A DNA stretch of 59,070 nt, from positions 1-59,070 of the forward strand of contig JBCCHF010000042.1 in NCBI GenBank assembly GCA_039028895.1. The letters run 5' to 3'. A model generated the notes under the pieces. It saw nothing but the letters and a program-made list of their open reading frames with translations. It did not search any database and was not told the origin of the DNA. Source of the stretch: JAHDCJ01 sp039028895 (GTDB taxonomy: Bacteria; Bacteroidota; Bacteroidia; Chitinophagales; Saprospiraceae). Positions 45,249-52,678 of this stretch are shown one piece after another. Position 1 is the stretch's first letter; every line of letters starts with the position of its first letter. Both the position numbers and the translations under genes were made by a program.

Positions 45249-46868
45249 TTATCCTAGCCTGAGTGCTTCTAATCCACGATCAAGAATATCCTGAAGTGGT
45301 TGTTTTGAAGTGCAGGCGAACTCACACAAGGCAACATCTTCTCTTGCCAGTTCGTAAAGACCGAGCCCTTCCATACGTTCGAAATCGTTGACAAGGATCG
45401 CTTTGAAGAGGTGTTGTGGATAAATATCCATTGGCAGTACAGATTCATACTGACCAGTTACAACAAAAGCTCTTGGCTCTCCATGTGTGTTTGTATTAAC
45501 CTCATAATCAAAATCCTTGAACTTTGGGAAAGTTCCGGAAATCGATGGTCTTGGTGATAAAGGCAATAGCCAACCAAACATTTCATGCTTATCGCCTTCC
45601 TCTACTACAGTGATCTGATCATCATAAAAACTAAGGTGACCATCAACTTCAATTTTCTTTCCGGAAAGCACATCACCTGAGATTACCCTTACGTTGTCGT
45701 TCTTAAGGTTGTCTTTCAAAAATGCATCAACATTGGCACCCAGATGTGTCCTGAAATAGCGAGGTGATTTTACTTCGTTACCTGTAAGAACAACAACTCT
45801 CTCAGCTTCATATTGATTGTTAAGCACAAAATTACCAATCGTGATAGCCTCCTGTACTCCAAGGGTCCATACTGTTTCTCCCTTGTTGACAGGAGCAATA
45901 TGATGAATTTGAACGCCAACATTTCCGGAAGGATGCGGTCCTTTAAACCAGATGCCTTCAACGCCTTTTGCTTCACAAAATGCAGGTGAAGGTTTTTCTT
46001 CTCCCCTGGCATCAAGGCCAAGGTGGACTTTACCGGTAGTGAGCTTATTTAATAAATCAAGACATGCTTGGAAAGCCGCTTCTCTGCCTTCGACAACCAT
46101 ATTGAGATCTGGCGCAAGTGGCGCGGAATCAAACGTAGAGATGAAAATATCTCTTGGTACTTCAGAAGGTTCAGGAACTGTATTGAAAGGACGCTGGCGA
46201 AGGAATGGCCATAGGCCTGATTCAACCAAACGGTCAACTATCTCTTCGCGGGTCGCATTTTCGTAATCGAATTTGCCAAATTTGCGATATTTCATCTTCT
46301 TGTCAGAAAGAATCACCACTTCATTAATGGACCGCTTTTCCCCGCGAGTGATACGTGCAACTTCACCACTTACAGGAGCGGCGTATTTAATTTCAGGTCT
46401 CTTTTTGTCAAAGAACAGGATATCGCCTGCTTTGACTTCATCACCTTCCTGCACTTCGATTTTAGGAATAGGAGACATCCCCACAAAATCTTTTGGCTTA
46501 ACAGCAAACGTCGTTGGTTTGGCATCTTCGTCGATTGTCGCTTCGGCTTTACCCAACAAACGGATATCATGCCCTTTGGTAAGGGAAACAGATTTGCCTG
46601 TGGCATACTCCGGTACTTTAGGGGTAAAAATTTCTCGTAATCCTGGGAAAAGTCCGTAATTGGCACCTTTATCGTCAACACCTAATCTTTTGGATTCAAT
46701 GGCCAGGAGGTTGTCAGCAACGAAGATTACGCCACCAATGAGAAGGATAAAAAGAAAAACCATTATCCCGACTGACATGGAAGAGCCGCCAGATCCTTGA
46801 GCGTCAGCAGCATAGCTAATAAAAATAAAAGCCGATAAGAAGGCTGACTTATAAATCCAGTTTTTCAA
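45249..46868 (-). CDS. nqrA: Na+-translocating NADH:quinone reductase subunit A, with N-terminal membrane extension
   Basis: A 539-residue subunit, about 90 residues longer than the usual 450. The family core starts near residue 94 (SVSLTKGHDIRLLGKAEATI) and includes PKIEVQEGDEVKAGDILFFD, APVSGEVARITRGEKRSINE and VWTLGVQEAITIGNF. Before it comes a signal-peptide-like segment (FLSAFIFISYAADAQ), a Gly/Ser stretch and a membrane helix (about 33-52, VGIMVFLFILLIGGVIFVAD). With a cleaved signal the helix would still place the core in the cytoplasm, where NqrA is known to sit. The start is TTG at 46868; an ATG at residue 31 would keep the helix alone. First gene of the operon; the promoter is in 46869-47108. 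Confidence 0.93.
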   Translation of the reverse strand: MKNWIYKSAFLSAFIFISYAADAQGSGGSSMSVGIMVFLFILLIGGVIFVADNLLAIESKRLGVDDKGANYGLFPGLREIFTPKVPEYATGKSVSLTKGHDIRLLGKAEATIDEDAKPTTFAVKPKDFVGMSPIPKIEVQEGDEVKAGDILFFDKKRPEIKYAAPVSGEVARITRGEKRSINEVVILSDKKMKYRKFGKFDYENATREEIVDRLVESGLWPFLRQRPFNTVPEPSEVPRDIFISTFDSAPLAPDLNMVVEGREAAFQACLDLLNKLTTGKVHLGLDARGEEKPSPAFCEAKGVEGIWFKGPHPSGNVGVQIHHIAPVNKGETVWTLGVQEAITIGNFVLNNQYEAERVVVLTGNEVKSPRYFRTHLGANVDAFLKDNLKNDNVRVISGDVLSGKKIEVDGHLSFYDDQITVVEEGDKHEMFGWLLPLSPRPSISGTFPKFKDFDYEVNTNTHGEPRAFVVTGQYESVLPMDIYPQHLFKAILVNDFERMEGLGLYELAREDVALCEFACTSKQPLQDILDRGLEALRLG

Positions 46869-47108
46869 ATCAATACCTTTTTTATTGAGTGTAATTGGTT
46901 TTGTCAGAGCCTTGAAAAATCCCTAAAAACAAGGGGTTTTCAAAATTCCATGCAAAGATATAAACCCTGTCATAAAAACAACAATTGGTTTAGTTCTTTT
47001 GGTTTGCGGAAATCTTATTTAGAATGAATCCACATAATTAAACTAACGAATACAAAAAGGTGCTCCAGCTATTCGACAATTCATCATTTTTTCACATTTT
47101 TAAACTCT

Positions 47109-47984
47109 ATGAACATTATCATCCTTTCTCGGAAACCAAAACTCTATTCAACAAACAGGTTGAGAGAGGCTGGTCGTGAAAGAGGACACCAGATGTTTAT
47201 CCTCGATCACCTACTTTGTAATATCCTTATCGAAAAGAATCATCCGCAGATTATCTACAGGAAAATTAACATCAAAAACATTCATGCCATCATTCCAAGG
47301 ATAGGGGCATCGGTTAATTTTCATGGAGCTGCTGTAATCAGACAGTTCGAAATGATGAATGTTTTTACAACCACCAGCTCTGAAGCATTGTTAAGAGCAA
47401 GAAATAAGCTAAAAAGCCTGCAACTGTTATCACAATCAGGTCTCGAGTTGCCCAAAACGATTTTCACCAATTACTCCAGCAACGTGAATGAGGTGCTGGA
47501 TGCTGTAGGTGGGGCACCTGTAGTGATTAAATTACTAGAAGGCACCCAGGGGCTTGGTGTTGTACTTGCTGAAACCAAATCAACAGCCAAATCGCTTATC
47601 GAAGCATTTTATTCTTTGAAAGCCAGGATCATCGTTCAGGAATTTATCAAAGAGGCAAAAGGCGTAGACATCAGGGCCTTCGTTGTTGACGGACAAGTCG
47701 TTGCTGCCATGAAAAGAGTCGCAGGTCCGGGAGAGTTCAGATCAAACCTTCACAGAGGTGGTTCCGCAAAAGCGATAAGCCTGGGTAGCAAACAGGAAGA
47801 AACTGCAATCATGGCTGCAAAGGTAATGGGCCTGGGCATTGCGGGAGTAGACATGCTACAGTCGAGGAGAGGTCCGTTAATCCTTGAGGTTAACCCTTCA
47901 CCCGGACTAGAAGGCATAGAAAAATCAACAGGAGTTGATATTGCAGGAAAAATTATTGACTACATCGAAAAAAACGCAGAGTAA
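47109..47984 (+). CDS. rimK: RimK-family ATP-grasp ligase
   Basis: A 291-residue ATP-grasp enzyme related to RimK, which adds glutamates to ribosomal protein S6. Motifs: NFHGAAVIRQFEMMNVFT, ARNKLKSLQLLSQSGLELPK, VVIKLLEGTQGLGVVLAE, RIIVQEFIKEAKGVDIRAFV, and the metal-binding LILEVNPSPGLEGIEKSTG. Length matches E. coli RimK. The true substrate could be S6 or a different amino acid or peptide, given the neighbouring amidohydrolase, whose ATG follows its stop codon directly. Divergent from nqrA. Confidence 0.9.
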   Translation: MNIIILSRKPKLYSTNRLREAGRERGHQMFILDHLLCNILIEKNHPQIIYRKINIKNIHAIIPRIGASVNFHGAAVIRQFEMMNVFTTTSSEALLRARNKLKSLQLLSQSGLELPKTIFTNYSSNVNEVLDAVGGAPVVIKLLEGTQGLGVVLAETKSTAKSLIEAFYSLKARIIVQEFIKEAKGVDIRAFVVDGQVVAAMKRVAGPGEFRSNLHRGGSAKAISLGSKQEETAIMAAKVMGLGIAGVDMLQSRRGPLILEVNPSPGLEGIEKSTGVDIAGKIIDYIEKNAE

Positions 47985-48986
47985 ATGGACGAACCCTTTG
48001 AAATTGACGGGACTCAGATTGAACCAGGACAAACAAAGAAGATAAGTATAAAAGTTGCTCGTCTCCATTCAGGAACAGGAATCAATCTCGATCTCAAAGT
48101 TTACAGAAGTAAAAACCCTGGACCTACCATGCTTGTTCTGGGAGGGGTACATGGTGATGAAATCAATGGTGTCGAAATTGTTAGAAAAGCCATTACCTCG
48201 AAGTTTTTCGAAAACCTCAATTGCGGGTCGGTAATCGTTATTCCACTACTCAACATATACGGATTCATCAATTTCTCAAGAGAAGTTCCTGATGGGAAAG
48301 ACGTCAATCGTAGTTTCCCAGGCAACCAAAAAGGGTCATTAGCTTCGAGGGTAGCATGGATATTATTCAAAAAGATATTACCGCTTGTTGATTTTGGCAT
48401 TGACTTTCACACAGGCGGGGCCAGTCGCTATAATTATCCCCAGGTTCGTTATAACATAGGTGATGAGGCAAGTAAACAACTCGCCGAAGCCTTTGCACCA
48501 CCTGTCCTGATCTGCAATAAACCAATTTCAAAATCGCTTCGCGCAGAAGCCAGGAAAATAGATGTACCCGTGATCATTTATGAAGGTGGTGAGGCTTTAA
48601 GGTTCAACGGATTTGCTATCCAGGAGGGGCTTAACGGTTTGCTTCGTGTCATGAAAACTCATAATATGATTGATGAAGCTCCTCCCCAACATCTCGGAAC
48701 ACTGGAGTTTAGCAAGTCCACCTGGCAGCGGGCCGCTCGTTCAGGAATATTTGTGTGGGAAATAAGTTCTGGTTCCTACGTCAAAAAAGGAGATTTGCTT
48801 GGCAAGATCTTCGAACCACATGGTAAAGATTCTTTAAGGGTAACTTCCAGAAAGAGCGCATATATCATTGGCCATAATAATGCCCCTGTAGTGAGTCAAG
48901 GAGATGCACTTTTTCACTTCGCATTCAATGATGGATTTAGTCTTCCTGAAATTTATACGGAACTTGAGCCAGATTCTCAAGATTAG
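47985..48986 (+). CDS. Succinylglutamate desuccinylase/aspartoacylase-family zinc hydrolase
   Basis: A 333-residue M14-like zinc amidohydrolase. Zinc ligands are visible in VLGGVHGDEINGVEIV (His-x-x-Glu) and FGIDFHTGGASRYNYPQ (second His). Arg-containing VNRSFPGNQKGSLASRVAW binds the carboxylate in the family. The C-terminal beta domain includes GIFVWEISSGSYVKKGDLLG. Start ATG directly follows the rimK stop (TAAATG), so the two are coupled, a pairing often seen in bacteria and suggesting that one attaches and the other removes an acidic group. That pairing role is inferred. Confidence 0.9.
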   Translation: MDEPFEIDGTQIEPGQTKKISIKVARLHSGTGINLDLKVYRSKNPGPTMLVLGGVHGDEINGVEIVRKAITSKFFENLNCGSVIVIPLLNIYGFINFSREVPDGKDVNRSFPGNQKGSLASRVAWILFKKILPLVDFGIDFHTGGASRYNYPQVRYNIGDEASKQLAEAFAPPVLICNKPISKSLRAEARKIDVPVIIYEGGEALRFNGFAIQEGLNGLLRVMKTHNMIDEAPPQHLGTLEFSKSTWQRAARSGIFVWEISSGSYVKKGDLLGKIFEPHGKDSLRVTSRKSAYIIGHNNAPVVSQGDALFHFAFNDGFSLPEIYTELEPDSQD

Positions 48987-49010
48987 CGATATCCCAAATC
49001 CAAAATAAGA

Positions 49011-49814
49011 TCAACTGGCAAAATTGACGCCATTAAGGACTTCAAGGATTTCATCATGGATGTGTGGGTGAGAGGAAGCAATGATCGGTGAAAAAGGACG
49101 AGTTTCCGGACCAATGTCATTTCCTGTAAGGTCAGTAACCAAGCCGCCAACACTTCTGACCAAAAAAATCCCTGCTGACATATCCCAAATATTCGATTTT
49201 CGGCTTGACAGGCCAATAAAAACATTATGCGCCCCTTTGGCAACCATCGCCAAGGCGTAAGCTACCGAACCGCCCATACTCACCATTTTATTTATGACCT
49301 TTTTTTCTCTTAACTGGTAAAGGGTCATCACATCTTCGAGTCGACTTCTGTGGACAAAAAAATTAACTACCGAGTCCTCCAGGTCTTTCTTAAATACAAG
49401 TGGCATAGGCAAGGTATTCCAGGTTCCCGGAATTCCCGATGCCCCCTGAAATAGTTCGCGTGTAAACGGATTATAAATAACCGCAAGCAGGGTTTCATCA
49501 TCTTTCATCAAAGAAAGACTGGTTGTACAAGTTGATTCGCCATTAAGGTAAGACCAGGTGCCATCAATCGGGTCACAGGTCCAGTAAAGTCCGTTTTGGC
49601 TGGCAGTATCCTTAAACTCTTCACCGATAAACCCATAACCGGGAAAGGCAGTTAACAAACGCTTTCTGATTAGCGCTTCCGCCTTTCGATCGGCATCAGT
49701 AACCGGACTATTATCTTCTTTCAGCTCTTGAGACACCCCTTCCGCCTTCATCTTAAGAATCAGGTCAGCAGCTTCCAGGACTGCCGAGGTAGCTTCATCG
49801 AGCGTTTGTTTCAT
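49011..49814 (-). CDS. Inositol monophosphatase-family phosphatase (CysQ/HisN-like)
   Basis: A 267-residue metal-dependent phosphatase. Motif A is DPIDGTWSYLNGESTCTTSL, preceded by FIGEE, and motif B is SNIWDMSAGIFLVRSVGGLV. Start is ATG 49814 (MKQTLDEATSAV), leaving 7 bases after the thioredoxin gene; a longer frame would overlap it. Candidate substrates are 3'-phosphoadenosine phosphate, inositol phosphate or histidinol phosphate, not resolvable here. It is the last gene of a four-gene minus-strand cluster. Confidence 0.92.
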   Translation of the reverse strand: MKQTLDEATSAVLEAADLILKMKAEGVSQELKEDNSPVTDADRKAEALIRKRLLTAFPGYGFIGEEFKDTASQNGLYWTCDPIDGTWSYLNGESTCTTSLSLMKDDETLLAVIYNPFTRELFQGASGIPGTWNTLPMPLVFKKDLEDSVVNFFVHRSRLEDVMTLYQLREKKVINKMVSMGGSVAYALAMVAKGAHNVFIGLSSRKSNIWDMSAGIFLVRSVGGLVTDLTGNDIGPETRPFSPIIASSHPHIHDEILEVLNGVNFAS

Positions 49815-49821
49815 AGATCGG

Positions 49822-51219
49822 TTATTCGCCAAACAATTCTTCGAGTTTGGCTTCGAGACTTGGGCCTCTGAGGTTTTTGGCAATTATCTTTCCTTCCGGA
49901 TCCAGCAATAAAGTAAATGGGATACCAGAAACACCATAGGTCTTTGCTGCCTCACTCTGCCATTGTTTCAAATCAGATACATGGTGCCAGGTCAAACTAT
50001 CTGCCTCTATTGCTCTTACCCAACTGTTTTTATCCCGGTCAAGGCTTACGCCGAACACTTCAAAGCCTTTGTTATTGTATTTATTATAAAGTCTGACAAC
50101 GTTCGGATTTTCTCTCCTGCATGGCATACACCAGCTTGCCCAAAAGTCAACGAGCACATAGCTCCCACGTAATGAAGAAAGGCTCTGGGGCTCTCCTTCA
50201 GGTGTATTTTGTTCGATTTCAGGAGCTACTGCTCCAACCATCAAATGACGCACCTTGTTCATATTCGACTCAAGATATTGAACGATTGGTGGGTTTTGAT
50301 CTGCATAATGGGCAAGATAACGATCACCAAATTTGACGAACCATGTATCCGCCTTGGCGGTCTGGAAGCCAAGCGTTGTTCCCAAAAGGAATGCCTTGTG
50401 TCGTTTTGACCCGGCAGGAAGCTGAGCTGTTATCTTATCAATAACATTTTTTTGTTCGTCAGTGGGCAGACCCGCCTTTACGAGGGTGTAGGCAAAAGTT
50501 TTTGCAGATTCCAAAAGCTGAGGGATATGATCGAAATTCTCTTTAGTTAAATCAGCGTATTTAAAGAACTCATTCGCGAAGTAGTGAGCCTCGTCTTTGT
50601 AGCGACCTTTGTTATTGGCCTGAAAACTCATATAGCCATTAAGCGAAATGACATCTCCTATGAATTCGCTTGCCGCAATGGCTTTTTCGATGATCGTTAA
50701 ACGCGTAGAATCTAATTTGACAAACTCCGTATTCAGTTCTGCTATTTTTAAAGGATTATTTCCTACCCTTCTGCGTTGCTGTATCAATCCCTGAAATGTA
50801 GTCTGAAGATTCCCCATCTCCTGGTTGAGCTGAAAATAGGCCTCATTGTGGGGGGAATTTAGGATTGTTGCCTGTGGAATTGCTGTCAGGTTACCTTTAA
50901 TCTCAACCGCTTTTTCTTCACCTAAAACGATTGGTTTATACGTTTTCTGATCAGTTCCAATAAAATAAATGCCAAGTGGAATTTCTAGGTTCTTAAATTC
51001 AAATTTAAGGTTTGTTTCTTCTTGTTTTGTCTGAACAGATTCAATTTCAACAAGGGTGGCTCCATCCCATTCGAAAAGCCTGAAAAAATCTACTGTGCCG
51101 CCTTCAAACTCACCGGATACTTTAATCCCTTTTTTACCTTCATCGGCTACATTCCCCGTAAGGGAGAAAGAAAGGGTTGGCAATAAAACAAATAATGTAA
51201 TTATGTAAAATCTGGTCAT
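49822..51219 (-). CDS. TlpA/ResA-like thiol-disulfide oxidoreductase with DUF4369
   Basis: A 465-residue exported protein. The start at ATG 51219 gives signal peptide TRFYIITLFVLLPTLSFS; the earlier in-frame TTG at 51234 is not needed. Residues about 20-130 match DUF4369 (GKKGIKVSGEFEGGTVDFFR), a helical middle follows, and the C-terminal 135 residues are a thioredoxin-like domain with LVDFWASWCMPCRRENP (CxxC) and the cis-proline segment GVSGIPFTLLLDPEGK. It is probably a membrane-external disulfide reductase for exported proteins or cytochromes. It is directly after the small lipoprotein gene. Confidence 0.93.
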   Translation of the reverse strand: MTRFYIITLFVLLPTLSFSLTGNVADEGKKGIKVSGEFEGGTVDFFRLFEWDGATLVEIESVQTKQEETNLKFEFKNLEIPLGIYFIGTDQKTYKPIVLGEEKAVEIKGNLTAIPQATILNSPHNEAYFQLNQEMGNLQTTFQGLIQQRRRVGNNPLKIAELNTEFVKLDSTRLTIIEKAIAASEFIGDVISLNGYMSFQANNKGRYKDEAHYFANEFFKYADLTKENFDHIPQLLESAKTFAYTLVKAGLPTDEQKNVIDKITAQLPAGSKRHKAFLLGTTLGFQTAKADTWFVKFGDRYLAHYADQNPPIVQYLESNMNKVRHLMVGAVAPEIEQNTPEGEPQSLSSLRGSYVLVDFWASWCMPCRRENPNVVRLYNKYNNKGFEVFGVSLDRDKNSWVRAIEADSLTWHHVSDLKQWQSEAAKTYGVSGIPFTLLLDPEGKIIAKNLRGPSLEAKLEELFGE

Positions 51220-51230
51220 TGGTTGAATTT

Positions 51231-51623
51231 TCAATTACGAATATACCACTGTGATTCAACCCGCTCCAGGATAAGTGGTCGGTATACATCAGCAGATTTA
51301 AAAATGGCTCTGGTCTTTTGATCGTTAAACTCAGGTTTTCCTTCGAGAGCGTCTTTCAAAGCAGTTAGCAATAACTGGGCCTTATTTTTGGAAAAGTCTT
51401 CAACAATTTCATCTAGACTTTCATCACCCTTTATTTTTTCAAGGTCCTCAGGATGAGCATAAGTGCTTATGAACTGCCCAAGATCGCCAGTTTCAAGGAG
51501 ATCGATCATTTCCTGAATCTGTACCTTTACATATGCTTCGGGGTTTTTTTGTAGCTTTTTTGAAGGACTACAACCCATTACAAAAGTTAGAGTAAAGACT
51601 GAAATTAATTTGAAATATTGCAT
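51231..51623 (-). CDS. Small lipoprotein of unknown function
   Basis: A 130-residue protein. The start at ATG 51623 (MQYFKLISVFTLTFVMGC) gives a lipobox with cysteine in VMGC; the longer frame would hide it. The mature part is helical and acidic (QEMIDLLETGDLGQFISTYA; DEIVEDFSKNKAQLLLTALK), ending with beta strands. It resembles export-associated proteins of the NTF2-like type by secondary structure only. It is 11 bases ahead of the thioredoxin gene, so they are probably co-transcribed. Confidence 0.75.
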   Translation of the reverse strand: MQYFKLISVFTLTFVMGCSPSKKLQKNPEAYVKVQIQEMIDLLETGDLGQFISTYAHPEDLEKIKGDESLDEIVEDFSKNKAQLLLTALKDALEGKPEFNDQKTRAIFKSADVYRPLILERVESQWYIRN

Positions 51624-51691
51624 AGGACGTAATTCTCCCTCAAATATACGGGACACAAAGTGCATTGGAAAATCAGAACACTGCTATTGGA

Positions 51692-52522
51692 TCAATCGGA
51701 CGATTTTTGTCCCAGCTTCATAGATATTATCAGTGCAACCAATGGGATGACCCCATGTGCCAGTCGCAACAAGGTTTCTGGCAGCCACCGAACCACTGTT
51801 TTTATCATAAAATCAGCATCAAAGTAACTTGTTACACGAGCTAATGCTGTGGCAAAACCCCAAAAAACGGCATAAGCCAGAAAAGGAACAGCCATTCTTC
51901 TAGGCAAGAAAATTAAAACACCAATAACAAAATCAAGTATGCCTACTGTGGTTAAAAGGGTTTGAGCAGTAGATTCACTAACATTAAAAATGCCGATCAC
52001 CATATCCAGGAAATTACCTGGGACCGGGTAATACCCCACTGCATACAAACCATGACAAACAAACGTCAGAGCAATAGCAATTTTCAGGTAAAAAAGGATT
52101 TTCTGTTCGGTCCACCCTCTTCTGACTATGAGGTATAGTAGAATCGGTGAACCCCATTGGATAGCATACTCAAAAAACTGACCAAGGTGATAGAATTTTT
52201 CTTTGAAAAATAAGAAGGCAAGGATGATTAACCCCGTGGCACCTGCTAGTATTAGTCTACCCAGCCAAATACTATTCGGATTTAGTTTGATAGTTGCCAG
52301 GCAACAGAGGCAATAAAAAATACCAGTTGTATATACCAGATTTTGAACAAAGCGGTCAACCCCGGGATGAGTTACCCACTCTTTCCAGGTCATGGCAGAT
52401 AAGCCTTCCACGATGCCCTTCAACAATCCTTCATCCCAGAAAATAGTTCTGAAAGGAATATCGCCAAGTAGATGCAGCCACCCCCACCCGAGAAAGATTA
52501 AAGCACAGGCGATCCTCAACAA
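51692..52522 (-). CDS. DoxX-like integral membrane protein
   Basis: A 276-residue protein with about seven hydrophobic helices (LRIACALIFLGWGWLHLLGD; LIILAFLFFKE; LYLIVRRGW; IAIALTFVCHGLYAVGYYPV; VGILDFVIGVLIFLPRR; LAYAVFWGFATALARV; HGVIPLVALIISMKL). CHGLYAVGYYPVPGNFLDMV and the GILDFVIGVLIF helix resemble DoxX/DUF417-type membrane proteins. Function is unknown. No ATG is close; the frame starts at TTG 52520-52522. It is on the same strand as the small lipoprotein gene, 68 bases away. Confidence 0.7.
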   Translation of the reverse strand: MLRIACALIFLGWGWLHLLGDIPFRTIFWDEGLLKGIVEGLSAMTWKEWVTHPGVDRFVQNLVYTTGIFYCLCCLATIKLNPNSIWLGRLILAGATGLIILAFLFFKEKFYHLGQFFEYAIQWGSPILLYLIVRRGWTEQKILFYLKIAIALTFVCHGLYAVGYYPVPGNFLDMVIGIFNVSESTAQTLLTTVGILDFVIGVLIFLPRRMAVPFLAYAVFWGFATALARVTSYFDADFMIKTVVRWLPETLLRLAHGVIPLVALIISMKLGQKSSD

Positions 52523-52582
52523 TGAGGCAGGCTTAATGGCTGAAAGGGGCTTGATGACTGATGTTGTTTATTTGAGGTTGTT

Positions 52583-52630
52583 TATTCCGGGTTGTTTGCC
52601 CTGAAAACTCGGAATAAACAACCCGGAATA
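52583..52630. repeat. Palindromic intergenic repeat, copy d (best formed)
   Basis: TATTCCGGGTTGTTT (52583-52597) and AAACAACCCGGAATA (52616-52630) are perfect 15-bp inverted copies 18 bases apart. The insert contains ACTCGGAAT, the copy b word. It sits between the M14 peptidase stop and the DoxX-like gene and could terminate the peptidase transcript. Confidence 0.75.
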
Positions 52631-52678
52631 TAAATTTTCAAATTTTCGATGATCAATTAATCATGAAAATCTACTGGA

